Source of the DNA: Taxawa tesnikishii (nom. ined.)
Lineage: Eukaryota; Ascomycota; Dothideomycetes; Dothideales
DNA length: 64,000 nucleotides
NCBI GenBank assembly: GCA_030247885.1
Contig: JAPDRO010000019.1
Span: forward strand, 248,001-312,000
Direction of reading: 5' to 3'
In this document: positions 1 through 11,764 of the stretch, in pieces
Layout: the number at the start of each line of letters is the position of its first letter
How positions within the stretch are numbered: position 1 is the stretch's first letter
The notes under the pieces: model-generated
What the model was told of the DNA's origin: nothing
The model's input: the letters and a program-made list of their open reading frames with translations, nothing else
Database searches by the model: none
Translations under genes and position numbers: made by a program

Positions 1-158
1 TACCAGAAGCTCTCCCATCAATTGCGTACAACACTTCCTCATCGCCTACCTCGTCGCCTACCTCTTCACCCATACTACCGCAAGGCCTCCTCTTAACAAC
101 CACGTCTCCGGTTTACACGCGACACCCAACAACTCCAGCTACCAACCGAACCACAACA

Positions 159-755
159 ATGCAGCGCTCCAACAGCATCTCCTCCGTCTCCTCCGTCTCC
201 TCCGTCTCCTCTGCTGCTTCGCGCGCCTCATCCGTCGAGTCCGAACCAACCATGCCCATCTTCGTCAAGAACATCGCCGGAGACAGTAAGCGATCTTACC
301 AACATCTCACTCATCAGCCCATGCACTAACCGACTTTTACAGCCTTCTCGCTCCAAATTCCCGAGTCCACAACCATCAGCACACTGCGCTCCCTCCTCGC
401 GTTACGAACCAACACGCCACTCGCGGGCCTGCGCCTCGTGTACGCTGGCAAGCACCTCTCATCACCCTCCTCCACACTCTCCGACTACTCTATCATGCGC
501 GAAAGCACAATCCACCTGGCCTTGCCCGTACGAGGCGGCGCGCCAAAGAAGACGAGGTGTAACTACAAGGACTGCAAGGACGCTGCGCAGCGCATTGTCG
601 GCGACTGCACTTTCTGCCAAGGCCACTTCTGCGGCAAGCACCGCATGCTGGAGGATCATGCCTGTGCGGGGCTACAGAACTGCAAGGAGGAGGAGAAGCA
701 GCGGAACCGTGAGCGGTTGGAGAAGGAGAGGACGGTGGCCATCAAGGGCATCTAG
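159..755 (+). CDS. Ubiquitin-like domain / AN1-type zinc finger protein
   Basis: Two exons, 159-285 and 343-755, with a 57-nt intron (GTAAGC..ACAG), give 179 aa. The N-terminus is a low-complexity serine/valine stretch built from repeats of the 9-mer CTCCGTCTC. Then comes a ubiquitin-like fold (starting MPIFVKN, ending near STIHLALPVRGG), with a short basic linker. The C-terminal half carries an AN1 zinc finger with Cys/His pairs in the order C-x4-C, C-x2-C, C-x4-H, H-x-C (CNYKDC, CTFC, CGKH, DHAC). The tail is a charged helix. The architecture matches yeast Tmc1-type AN1 proteins, which are linked to proteasome and Cdc48-related stress responses; that role is inference from the family. The frame is intact. 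The start is the first ATG of the open frame. Confidence 0.88.
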
Positions 756-2197
756 GGTTGTCGCCAACATCATGGTGGCAGACAGTCTCTTTTTCGGATC
801 TCATCCATGGGCTTTCTTCCGTTTTCCGGTAATCGTGGGACAGGGATTTGGGTCCTTTTAAGCGGGAGCAGCGGCGTTGCATCTTCTTTTCTTCTGACGA
901 TTGCTCTGGTCTGGAAGGGAAGGCCATTGTATAATACCATATCTGCCCGGCGTTCGCATCGTTGCTTGAGCGCGGCATATTTCACCATGACAATTCAAGA
1001 ACTCCTTCAAAACTCAAATCACTGGTCGTTGTAGAAAACCAACGACTGCTGCGCAAAAGGTCTCTCCGGATTGTGGACCTTCGTTACAGCCTCCATCTGT
1101 AAGCGCATCCCACGGGGGCAGTATCCAGACAGACTGTTCGATTCGACGTACATAGCTATATTCGCCCCCGACCGCTGCTTTGAGAGGCCCGTAGTAAAGA
1201 GATCTGGTGGACCGTTGTCGTTACGGCCGCGTAAGTATCATGGATACTCGCACCTCAGCGGCGGGTCTCTTGCACTTACGAATGAGCGTATGCATTGCGA
1301 CAGCTTGCTTTTTGGGTTGTGCTGGATACTTTTTGAGAACAGCCGCGCGGGAGACAAGTGTTGGTCAGTAGCCCTGATGGCCCGCAAGGTGGATTGGTTT
1401 AACCATCGACAGTCGGCCTTGTTGACTTCCGCATTCGGCTTATGAGTTGATTCTTAAGAACCTATCCGGCTTCGTCCAGTTCCCTGACCAAAGTATCTAG
1501 ACGATCAGGCACTATAGGAAGGGTTTTCGATGGAATGAGCGAGTTGAAAGCCCGAACACAACTTGGACTTACAACCCCTATTGATGAGCACACGTGCTAG
1601 AGCATTCTGTGGGCCCGGCTCTTTAAGAGAAGAAGATAACGAATTTGTAACGGTTGGTTGTAACATGAAGAAACACATAGAGAACGGTCTGTCACCTACC
1701 TTGACGGGAAGTCTGGACTCCTGATGGTAACGAAAAGGGAAACCTGACTTCTTGCGCAAGAATAGGAAACCATCAAAGAGACGCAGACACAGGACGACCA
1801 GCGGGCCCAGAATGGAACATGCCTCACCGCACAACACACTCATGGAATTTATCAAGCGCGTTCAGGTCTCGCTTGCAGATCGTTCTGTTGAAGGGTGCTG
1901 ATACCCGGCAACTCATTGAAGAAGGGGAATATCTGTGTCGTTTCGCTGTTAGCGCGGGGAATCATCCATCGTGCGATTATCGCGATGAAAGACAAAGGTA
2001 CTGGCGAAAAGAGAAATGAAAAGACATGAGAGAGCTTACGGTTTACGGTTGGAATGTTTCACATGCGTCTCCAAACTCCCACGACTTCCTTTTGCGGGTT
2101 TGTCATACCCCTAGAACGAACAGTTCAGTGGGAGCACAGCCACCAACGGGTCTCTACAGCATGCCAGTCACGGACATCTGTATGTTTAAGAATGGCG
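756..2197. other. Intergenic stretch with no supported gene
   Basis: Several short open stretches occur on both strands, but none forms a gene I recognise. The best is a minus-strand frame from 1241 to 1019 that ends in a natural-looking C-terminus (ending VFYNDQ, then stop) but has no start or family match. A second minus-strand piece around 2010-1830 could be two tiny spliced exons. A decayed or frameshifted gene is possible. Confidence 0.3.
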
Positions 2198-2810
2198 TCA
2201 AGTTGCCTGGCCTTGCGGCTGTGACTGCTGGATCTGAGTTTGCAACTGGAATACCTGGGTAGAGTTAGTACGGTGCCTCATAGGGACTGCCGAACAACAT
2301 CAATCCCGACTCACCTCCATCTTCTTCTCGTCGCTCTTCTTCTGAATGTCGGCGATCTGCTTTTCAATGCGTTTGCTGAGAAACATGTCAGAGCGGTTTC
2401 TTGCAGCGGAAAATATAGACAAACATCTCCTGTCCAATATACTCTAATCGTCCGTTCACCGTGCTTTTCGCCTCGGTGGTGTCCTGCTTCAACAACACAG
2501 GACCGACGAGCTTATAGATGTTTGCGTCATCTGATAGCTTCTCGAACTCCTGTAGCAGGTTAGCGCGCTCTGCATACTCTTCAAGAGTCTATAGAAGGGT
2601 CACGAGACCGAACCTTTTGCACGCTCTTGTTTTCTTGTTGTTGTGATTCGAGTTGCTGCCGCGCTGCTACGATCGTTTGCAGCTCTAAAGAGATATCAGG
2701 TCAACAAGAGCACCACAAGATGTCCTTGAAGGATGATAATCACCGTCTTGAAGATTTTGGTATTCGTCCGAAAGCGCCAGTAGCTGCTTCTGTTGTTGTG
2801 GGTTTGCCAT
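2198..2810 (-). CDS. YKE2: Prefoldin subunit 6
   Basis: Five exons on the minus strand: 2810-2744, 2684-2614, 2549-2425, 2375-2315 and 2254-2198. The four introns are 49-64 nt, all GT..AG. Joined, they give exactly 126 aa with stop TGA. The protein is a beta-prefoldin: an N-terminal coiled coil (LQTIVAARQQLE, QQQENKSVQKEF), the beta-hairpin core with the family signature NIYKLVGPVLLKQD, then a C-terminal coiled coil (RIEKQIADIQKKSDEKK) and a short Gln-rich tail. Length matches prefoldin 6. It should act in the cytosolic hexameric chaperone that passes nascent actin and tubulin to CCT. The frame is intact in all exons. It shares a 412-bp divergent upstream region with VPS4. The small exons make it easy to miss. 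Confidence 0.93.
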
Positions 2811-3222
2811 AGTCTAGATGTCCACTGAACCAAATTGATTCTTTGTAGTTGTAGGTTTTGATAGATATACGTTGTCTCTTCGCAAGTGTTTGCCGCTACC
2901 AGTTCATTCCCGCTACAATTGTCACAATGTTCAGGCGACGGTCTCGAATCGCTTCAGTGTCCCACGAGTTTTGAGCCGCATGACGGAAGTGGGACCGCCG
3001 TTCGTTTATTGGCATATTACAGTATGCGGGGATACCGCTGTCGTCTGGAACAACACTCGATCTTGTTCTCTTCGCACGGATCACGTCCCGCTTTGTCGTC
3101 CCATCCAGTAGTGTTCATCTCGGACATCCAGAGCGAAAGACACTTTATCCTAGCAAAAGGAGGACCGCCCACTTGCCGATACGATCGCGGCCTTGCTTCA
3201 CCACCACTGAACCTCCGCCTCC
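2811..3222. promoter_or_regulatory. Divergent promoter between prefoldin 6 and VPS4
   Basis: This 412-bp gap lies between the two start codons and must hold both 5' regions. I see no clear TATA box or repeated motif. Open stretches on the plus strand look like chance. Confidence 0.4.
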
Positions 3223-4684
3223 ATGAGTAACACCGACTTTCTCGGCCGTGCGATCAACACGGTCAAGCTTGCTATTGAGCAAGATACCGCTGGAGAGTAC
3301 AAGAAAGCCTATGAACTTTACTTCCAGTCCTGTACGTTGCACTCCGAGGCGCTACCGAAAAGTGCAATTATGCTGACTTGGCCTAGTGGAATTGTTTATG
3401 CTTGCGATCAAATGTAAAGTTACCGCCTTCACGATCATGCGCCGTGCTGATAATGGGCAGGGGAGAAGAACCCCAAGTCAAAGGAGACGCTCCGCCTGAA
3501 GACGGCAGAATACATGGAGAGAGCCGAGAAGCTGAAGGCACATATAGACGAAGAGGCCGACAAGGGTCACAAAAAACCTGCCGCTATGGGCGCGAACGGG
3601 AAAGCAGCGAATGGCAGCGGAAAGAAGGGCGATGACGATGATGAGGATCCTGACGCAAAGAAACTGCGCGGCGCACTTGCAGGCTCTATCCTTACCGATA
3701 AGCCGAACATCAAATGGGAAGATGTTGCAGGGTTGGAAGCAGCAAAGGAAGCGCTTAAAGAAGCCGTCATTCTGCCAATCAAGTTCCCGCATCTGTTCAC
3801 TGGCAAGAGACAGCCCTGGAAGGGCATATTGCTCTACGGACCTCCTGGTACGGGTAAGAGTTATCTGGCGAAGGCAGTTGCAACAGAAGCGAACAGCACA
3901 TTCTTCAGCGTCAGCAGTAGTGACTTGGTCAGCAAGTGGATGGGTGAGAGTGAAAGGTACGAGGAGCGGACGTTTGTGGTTCAATGGGACGGGGCTAATA
4001 TGGCACTGCAGGCTCGTAAAACAGCTCTTCAATATGGCACGCGAGAACAAGCCATCCATCATCTTCATTGACGAAATCGACGCGCTGTGTGGGCCACGTG
4101 GCGAAGGAGAATCAGAGGCATCTCGCCGTATCAAGACCGAACTTCTTGTACAAATGGACGGTGTGGGACGGGATTCGAAGGGCGTGTTGATCCTTGGCGC
4201 GACAAACATTCCATGGCAACTCGACGCAGCGATACGAAGACGTTTCCAGAGGAGAGTGCACATCGGTCTGCCGGACACGCCAGCGCGCATGAAGATGTTC
4301 GAATTGGCGGTGGGTACAACGCCATGCGATCTCAAGCAAGCGGACTACAAGACGCTCGCGCAGCTTAGCGAGGGCTATTCTGGTAGTGATATCAGCATCG
4401 CCGTCCAGGATGCGCTGATGCAGCCCATTCGTAAGATTCAGACGGCGACACATTACAAGAAGGTCATGGTGGACGGCGAAGAGAAGCTTACGCCGTGCTC
4501 ACCAGGGGATCAGGGTGCGATGGAGATGACATGGGACCAGGTGGAGACTGATCAGTTGCTGGAGCCGAGACTCACAGTCAAGGATTTCGTCAAGGCGATC
4601 AAGGCGTCAAGGCCTACTGTCAGTCAGGAAGACCTGCAGAGGAGCGCAGATTGGACCAAGGAGTTTGGCAGCGAAGGTGCATGA
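3223..4684 (+). CDS. VPS4: Vps4 AAA ATPase (ESCRT-III disassembly)
   Basis: Four exons (3223-3331, 3387-3413, 3461-3956, 4012-4684) give 434 aa, the usual Vps4 length. An N-terminal MIT domain (about residues 1-75, [12 protein letters not shown] and later [14 protein letters not shown]) binds ESCRT-III tails. A charged linker follows. The AAA module has Walker A GPPGTGKS at about 172-179, Walker B IIFIDEID at about 227-234, a sensor region GATNIPW and the RRRF arginine-finger stretch. The C-terminal beta domain and final helix ([18 protein letters not shown]) are present. The enzyme uses ATP to disassemble ESCRT-III in endosomal sorting, cytokinesis and membrane repair. Exon 2 is only 27 nt, and the splice junctions are confirmed by the conserved MIT reading [20 protein letters not shown]. 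The frame is intact. Confidence 0.97.
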
Positions 4685-5490
4685 TTTGTTTGGCTTGCGA
4701 TAGCGGCTCTTGGTGCAGCGCCCACCATTGAAGAGCATTTGGATTTTGTCAAGATGGGATGGCGTAAGATGCGTATATGGTGCAGTGCATCAAGACTGCT
4801 TCGGTGGCGATGCGGCTTGACTATTTGATGTGCATAGGGAAAGCTCTGGCGTCAGGCGCGAAACTACAGGAGATACCGACGAATGAGTACACTTGCACCC
4901 CGACGCGGCTGCTGCTGGTGTTGCGTATTTTTACTCGGTGCACTAAGTCCTCGACGGCGATGAAACATTACCTAGGTGTGCGCGTTCGATGGGAAGAACT
5001 CTTTGGCCCTCGAATGGCACTGCCTTGTGTGTCGCGTCTATGAGAGATGAAAATGGCGTGCACGAAGCTATCATTGAACTAACTAGATGTCGGGTAGATA
5101 TGTGACTCGATGCGTGTGACAGGGAGAACAAAAGGATGTCGCATCAGTGGTGCGAGGGTGTGTTGACGAGACCAAGTCGCAAAAGCAACGAAGGCGGGAA
5201 CGCGTCTGGTTTTGTTCAGCCCTCGACTTTCCAAAATCAAAACGTTGTTGGCTCGAGCGTTGCTTTGATCTGCTTCGGTTTGATCTTGTGATTCGGCGTC
5301 GCGGCTGGAAAGTCCCGTCAGCTATAAGACGAGCAACCGCCCCGCATCGCGCGACTGCCTGCAGTGACGAGTATTCCCACCCATCTATACATCGCCTTCC
5401 ATCCCGTTCATACCACGCGTCAAGACACTCGTACAATACCTCGTTTGACAGCGCAAAGCCTGTTCTCTAATCGCCAGACCGATAGTCAAA
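4685..5490. other. Intergenic, 3' side of VPS4 and upstream region of H1
   Basis: No coding region is supported here. The stretch holds the VPS4 3' end and the promoter and 5' UTR of the histone H1 gene. Pyrimidine-rich sequence just before 5490 fits a 5' UTR. Confidence 0.4.
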
Positions 5491-6789
5491 ATGCCTCCAA
5501 AGAAGTCTGGCACCGCGTCCACGAAGAAGACCGCTTCGGCGGCTCCGGCTCACGCGTCCTACCAAGGTATGTTGACAGGAAGTTCTCAGCACCACGCTGT
5601 CGCGTTGATGCGGCGATGCGTTTGTCGTGATCGCGAACTCTCGCTGATTCTTATGACCAGACATGATCAAGGAGGCCATCATCAACGTAAGGATATCCTT
5701 CCTGGCGCATCGCGACTCGTTGTTGTCATCGCGTCGTCACTTGGCGTTCCCTTATTCCCTCAAGAACAACCCCTCATGAACGCGCTCTCGTTTCTCATGT
5801 ATGGTTACTGACGCGTTCTGCTCGCTCTACAGCTCAAAGAGCGTAACGGTAGCAGGTTGGTAATTCCTTTTTCCATGTTGTTTCGCGCGGTGACGTGGCG
5901 CGCTTGACCGCTGAGACTGTGCTGACGCTTCTCCAATCAACAGTCGCCAAGCGATCAAGAAGTATGTTCAGGCGAACAACAACCTGAAGAACGTCAGCGA
6001 TGCCGTCTTCACCTCTCAGTTCAACAGGGCTTTGGCCAAGGGTAGCGATGAGGGTATCTTTGCCCGTCCAAAGGGTGAGTGTTTCCGTCCATTGGTCTTG
6101 ACAGACTCTCTCAAGAGGACCGCAGTCGCTGCATCACCACAGATGCATGCCTCCAGACCTGGGCTGACTTGCAACCAGGACCTTCTGGTCCAGTGAAGCT
6201 TGCCAAACCCACGGACAAGAAGTCCACACCAAAGGCCGCTTCTCCCACCGCTGAGAAGAAGCCTGCTCCGGAGAAGAAGACCACCGCGAAGAAGGCCTCT
6301 GCAACCAAGGCTGCTCCAAAGGCCGCTGCCAAGTCCAAGACCACCAAGAACGCCGTACGTTTTCAGGAGCCATTGCCTATCTTTTCGGTTGTTGACGCGT
6401 AACAGTCCACTAAGGCCGCACCAAAGAAGGAGGCTGCTCCAGAAAAGAAACCCGCCACCAAGAAGGCCGCCGCAACCAAAGCCGCTCCAAAGAAGGCTGC
6501 TGCTACGAAGACCAAGGCCAAGGCCAACACATCGAAGACTAGGAAGACTCCAGCTGCTGTAAGTTTAAATCATGCTCCATCCCAACAATGAAAACTGATC
6601 TGATTCCTCAAGGCACCTGCTGTCGAGAACAAGGCCCCCGTCGCCCTGACAAAGACCAAGTCCGGCCGTGTCAGCAAGTCCGCTGCCCCAACCCCAACCG
6701 TCTCGAAGGCTGCTGCCTCCAAGGGACGGAAGCCTCCTGCGAAGAGGGTGTCTACCACGCCGAAGAAGGCAACCCCTAAGAAGGCTTAG
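5491..6789 (+). CDS. HHO1: Linker histone H1
   Basis: Seven exons (5491-5566, 5661-5686, 5833-5855, 5944-6074, 6179-6354, 6406-6558, 6613-6789) join to 253 aa. The globular winged-helix domain lies at about residues 22-85: HASYQDMIKEAI, then LKERNGSSRQAIKKYV and the end FNRALAKGSDEGIFARPKG. The rest is a long Lys/Ala/Pro-rich tail with repeated KKA, KAAPKKA and TKAAP blocks, typical of H1. It binds linker DNA at the nucleosome dyad. Two of the exons are only 26 and 23 nt, both inside the globular domain, and the domain reads perfectly across them. The frame is intact. The high intron number contrasts with animal histone genes but is known for fungal H1. Confidence 0.95.
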
Positions 6790-7686
6790 ATCTTCTTCGG
6801 CTTCCTATCTTCACGACATGACATGGGACGATCGGCGCGGCGTGAAGGATGTCGGTGATGGCTCTCCTTAATGTGATACCAGCTTTGGGATTGATGGGCA
6901 AGGGATTTTCTTATGTTCATCTCGTTTCGTGTCGGCGTTTCCCGGTGGGCTCTTTGATGGATCAATCATGCTTGACATTGGCTACTGTAAGGGGTTCCGT
7001 GGTATATAGGAGCACCCGTTTCGTATTATTTGATTTGGACACTGCATGCCAACGTTCTTCTGTCCGTGCATTGCGGTGTTCTTCGATGGAGGATGACTGG
7101 AAAACACCCGTAAATCGGGGTGGGATTCGCCAACACGTACGTCCTTTCTCGTGGCTGGCCAACGAAGTGAACAGATGTTATGAATGTGAATTGCAATGAT
7201 AACCATGTCAGACAACCAAAGTCCTGTATGATGCAGCGCGTACCTGTAGATCTAATTGCATGTGGGCTGTGCAGAAACGGGTTTTCCAAATTTAATCACG
7301 GAAGGCCGGCTGCCGAGGGGAGTGTAGGGAACGAGGGATACGCCCGAGTGGATACGACGCGCTTGTCTTGCTGGCCTTGGCGCCCATCTCAGCCATCCGG
7401 CCAGCCCTATCGTCCACTTCAACTGGCAAAGCAAACAGCAAGGCCTCCGTGGTGAGACCCTATCAACACGACACCTGAGAGCCTCCTCCTTCCGCTCCTG
7501 CGATAACCTACTTTGGACTTTCCTGACCGCCATCCATCCTCCGGCATTCCCCTTTACACGCCCACTGTGACTCCAGCAAGAGCCGACAGTACTCTCCAGG
7601 CGGCAGAGCTGGATCAACCATCTCCGCTCGTCGTCCCAGAAGGGGGCCCGGGCAAGATCCAGTCGCAGCAGCTCAATGGTTGGTAT
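6790..7686. other. Intergenic, upstream of the PIP5K gene
   Basis: No supported gene. The frame used by the PIP5K start stays open upstream to about 7513 but has no ATG before 7687, so it is probably 5' UTR. CT-rich sequence near 7490-7560 fits a transcript leader. Confidence 0.35.
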
Positions 7687-10600
7687 ATGCTGCAGAAGCT
7701 CGACATGCCATCATTCCTGGCCAATGACATAGATAACGCCCATCCCGTCACCAAATCCATTCCCAACAGCAACAGCCGGTCGCACTCTTTCGAAAAACCA
7801 ACCCCTGCCGTCGACGGCCTGCCCGGAGCATGGCCGAAAACACCTAATGGCTTCCCATTCAGCAGCAGTATGGACGGGAGCATGGTGTCGCTCCCGAACG
7901 GCAAACTTCCTGAAACTGGGGAAGTCAAGAGAAGGCTCCTTCGAGGAAGGGAAGTACACTGTCTACAAGATCGCAGAGGAGTATGGGCACAGAAAACGAG
8001 AAGAGGTCGACGGACTTATCCCGCCAAGCGGTGCAGGATGGCACAGAAGGGTACTTCACCTCGGCTCCTAACGGCAGAGCGGTACCCTCAGGAAGAGCAA
8101 GGTCGCCCTCCAAAGCAACATCGATGACGGCGCCTTCCGAAAGCATGCTGAGAGTTCCACAATCTCACCACAGGGCCTCTTCCCCTCCCGCCTTTTCTCA
8201 AGGCGCCCCCTCTGTCGCTTCGTCAACGTCTTCAGCCCAACCTCCGTTGGGCGCTCCTCCGAACCGTCTTATACATCGACACACGCTTGAAGTGCCTAAA
8301 GCTGGCCGGACATCAAGAGATGGTTTGTCCCAAGCTTCAGAAGAAGGCATCGTCTCCGCAAGCGGGCGGTTCTCACCTACCACACCCACAAGGAGACGAG
8401 GTTCCTCACAGCTGATGCGACGGCCGACACGATCCATCAACTCGGACATGCATCTGGACGAGTTACTCCAGGACGAGGACGCTGCGCGTTGGGCGGAAGC
8501 AATAAAAGCTAAGAGGGCCACCAAGCGAAAGCGCGACGAAGTGGACGATGATCGTGTCGTTGTGGGCACAAAGGTTGACCAGAACCACGTCAATTGGGTG
8601 ACGGCTTATAACATGCTCACGGGAATCCGTTTCACTGTTTCCAGAACGAACGCGAAGATAGATAGGGAGCTGACTGAGGCGGACTTCGAAGCGCGGCACA
8701 AGTTCTCCTTCGACATCACTGGGAACGAACTGACGCCTTCTGCGAAATACGACTTCAAGTTCAAGGACTACGCTCCCTGGGTCTTCCGCCATCTCCGTAA
8801 CATCTTTGGCCTCGATCCTGCTGATTATCTGGTTTCTCTTACTTCGAAATACATCCTTTCGGAACTCGGCTCGCCAGGAAAGTCCGGCAGCTTCTTCTAC
8901 TTCTCTCGCGATTACAAGTACATCATCAAGACCATCCATCACGCCGAGCACAAGTTTCTACGGAAGATCCTCAGGGAGTATTATGACCATGTCCGGGCAA
9001 ACCCAAACACTTTACTAAGCCAGTTCTACGGTCTTCATAGGGTGAAGATCCCCTACGGAAGGAAAATCCATTTCGTTGTCATGAATAACCTATTTCCACC
9101 ACACCGCGATATCCATCGGACCTTTGATTTGAAAGGCAGCACCATCGGGAGAGACTTTAGGGAAGAGGACCTCGAGAAGAACCCGAGAGCGACGCTGAAG
9201 GATCTAAACTGGCTACGACGAAACCTCCACCTGGAGTTCGGGCCAACGAAGAAGAATGCTTTCATCGAGCAGATGGAGAAGGATGTCGCACTGCTCAAAC
9301 GGCTGAAGATTATGGACTATTCTCTGCTTGTCGGTATCCATGACCTTGAACGAGGCAACGAGGAGAACCTACGAGACAAGACTTTGCAGGTGTTCCAGCC
9401 TGGCGGCGAGAAAGCGGAAGAACCAGGGCCTAGTATGCTGATGCGGACACCCAGCAAGCTGGAAAGCGCACGTAAGGCCAAGGAACTCCGGCAACTTATC
9501 AAGAATGAGAAGCCGGTTCCCATGGATCAGACGTTGATCAAGATGCCGGATGAAATGCAAGACGAGGATCGCAAGGTGGGGTATTTCTATAAGGACGACG
9601 GAGGCTTCAGAGCGACCCACGAGGACAACAGCCCTGGAGAAGAAATCTACTACCTGGGTATCATTGATTGTTTAACTTACGTAAGTCGCTTTTTCTTTTC
9701 AGATGTTCTGAAGATGAGCCTGGGAGCGCAACGATCTGTGTTCGACAGTATCTGCCTCGTTTGGCAGTGAAGGAGTCTTTCAGGACTGTCAGGCTAACTC
9801 CTGATTACAGTACAGCGCAATCAAGCGGACAGAGCATTTCTGGAAAGGCCTTAGCTCTCCCGAATCCCAGATATCTGCCATACCTCCTGAGCGGTACGGT
9901 GACCGCTTCGTACGATTCATCTCCGGCATCACCAAGACGCGAGAACGAGCCGAAGCCGAAAAGCAACAAGAACTTCCTTCGCCCACATCCATTGATGCGC
10001 ACACCACCAACGTCATCCAGGACATCGCAGGAACTCTTGACGATCCGAAGCTTATGGGCATCAACCTGCTCAAGACGAATTCGAACCTGGCTGGAACCGA
10101 CGCGGTCATGGCGCGCGCCGAGAAGGCGGCTGAGAAGAGCAAGCGAAAAGGGGCGAATGAAAACGATGTTCCGGACCGCTCCATTGGCGCAGTCCGTAGT
10201 CCGGACCCAGACCGCAGCGACATGGTTCTGCTGCCTGTTATCGGAGAGGCGGCCGAGAGTGGCAGCGCAAGGAGTACCCGCACCGTGACGCCCAACACCA
10301 ATGTGACACCGCAGCGCAGTTTTGAGGACGGCCGGTGTGCTTTTGCTACTACGATAGGAAACGCCGAGATGGATTCGCGAGTGGGTGAGGTTCCGCCTCC
10401 GACGCCCCCAAAGACGGACAGCGGTAGCACGAACGCTGACGGTCTCAATCACGGTTTGAACGGTGGCGATGTGATAATGGAAAGGGGCAGGCAACGGAGT
10501 CCTGTACCTCCGCCCACGCCACCAAAGGACGATGTGCGCCCACCTACGCCACCGAAGGATAACATCGTCGGAGGAGGCAGTGTAAGGAGCGCCGCAATGT

Positions 10601-10689
10601 TTGGGAAAGAACTGCCGCCGCCCCTAGAGCGAGCGTCCAGCTCAGCGCTTCGCCGATCAGGGCAAAGCCTGAGGATATGGAAGAGTTGA
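7687..10689 (+). CDS. MSS4: Phosphatidylinositol-4-phosphate 5-kinase (Mss4 type), one probable missing base
   Basis: The protein makes PI(4,5)P2 at the plasma membrane. The long Ser/Pro-rich N-terminus is followed by the PIPK catalytic domain: [34 protein letters not shown] (nucleotide-binding lysine), [10 protein letters not shown] and the catalytic [11 protein letters not shown], then the conserved [22 protein letters not shown] and [10 protein letters not shown] end. The C-terminal tail holds PPPTPPK repeats. One intron, 9681-9810, is certain. The frame changes near 7914-7930. Either one G is missing from the GGGG at 7918-7921 (giving 957 aa), or an intron 7868-7929 (GTATGG..AAG) is removed (936 aa). 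I prefer the missing base because the same fault recurs across the window. Starts at 7687 or 7705 are both possible; the first ATG was used. Confidence 0.93.
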
Positions 10690-11201
10690 GGATGAGAATA
10701 GAGAGGATGTCCGCTTGAGGTTATGTTCCACGTGTTCCGGAGCGGGTGGGAAGGGTTCGAGAACTAGACGGGGGTTTCTTGCTATATCCTCTCTCTCTCA
10801 TCTATGTTTATTAACCTCAACAGCGCAGGCGCAGGTCACGGCCACTGAAAGCCTGTCTCCTTTGTTCATGCTTGATACCACTGCCGCCCTGTTTCTCTCT
10901 TTGCCTTTTCTTTCTTTTTATTTGGGGTCGAGTTCAACCCACGTGGTGTTCTTCCCTTCTTTTTCCCCTTCTTGTTCTTGTCGAGTGGAAGAGGATGAAG
11001 AGGAGAGTTGTGAGTTCTTTGAGTGGAAGCGTGGGGTAGGGAGAGTTCATTCATAGGCTAGGGAAAGGTGGGAAGTAGCTCGAATACTATTCAGAGAGAG
11101 AACCATCCATCAGTCGTGGGCCCGTTTCGCTGAATCAAGGATAACAAAGCAGAACCCCTAAGCTATGGTTGCCGGTTCTCAAGCTCAAAGTACTCCTTCG
11201 C
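10690..11201. other. Convergent intergenic region
   Basis: This lies between the 3' ends of the PIP5K gene and the SnoaL-like gene. It is T- and CT-rich, as expected for 3' UTRs. No gene, tRNA or clear terminator hairpin was seen. Confidence 0.35.
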
Positions 11202-11764
11202 TTACTTGAGAAGCTGCTCAGGGCTCATAACGCCCCTCTGGATCATAATCTTCACCGCCGGCGTCGGATCGACGAACGCCCTCATGCCGTCCAGCTTGAA
11301 CCCTCCGATCCCGTTTTCATCTTTTACGAAATAAAAGACGAACGCGCAGCCCAGTACCGCATCCCACTCCCCGTCTCCCCGATCCTTCACCTTCGTCTGC
11401 CCATCGACAAGCTCGCCTGGGACGTCCACTCCCAACTCGCCCTGCCCCATCATCTCCCAGCGTTTTCCTTCCTCGACTTCGGCGATCATGATGGCCTGCG
11501 GCCGGTGCTCGAAGCGAGGGAATGGCGCGTAGGATTCCAATACCGCGGGAAGGCTTTCTCGAGGCCCTCGATTGTTGCTCCGGTCGTGGCTTGGAATATG
11601 TACGAGTTTGTCATATAGTCGAAGGGGTACTTGAGGAGGTTGTGGTCCCGGGCTTCGAATGCCTTGGTAAACTTCTCCATCCAGTCGAGAACGGGATGGG
11701 AGCGGGTTTCCTTGGACCATCCGTTGGTGTGGCAGACGTAGGTTGGAACTGTGGCGTCGGGCAT
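11202..11764 (-). CDS. SnoaL/NTF2-like protein, frameshifted by one missing base
   Basis: Single exon. The first part reads MPDATVPTYVC.. to ATIEGLEKAFP. The frame then shifts, and the rest continues as AVLESYAPFPRFEHRP to the end MSPEQLLK. One base is missing at the CCC of the coding strand (plus-strand 11547-11549). With it restored the protein is exactly 187 aa. The pattern (an early helix with WMEKFTKAFEARD, aromatic strands FDYMTNSYIF, then EMMGQGELGVDV and FVFYFVKDENGIGGFKLDGMR) fits an alpha+beta cone fold of the SnoaL-like type found in many small fungal proteins. The substrate or role is unknown. It lies tail to tail with the PIP5K gene. Confidence 0.6.

Noticed and set aside
3478-4335. 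Long minus-strand open frames across VPS4
   Set aside because: VPS4 on the plus strand is intact with all catalytic motifs, and the antisense peptides have no conserved features.
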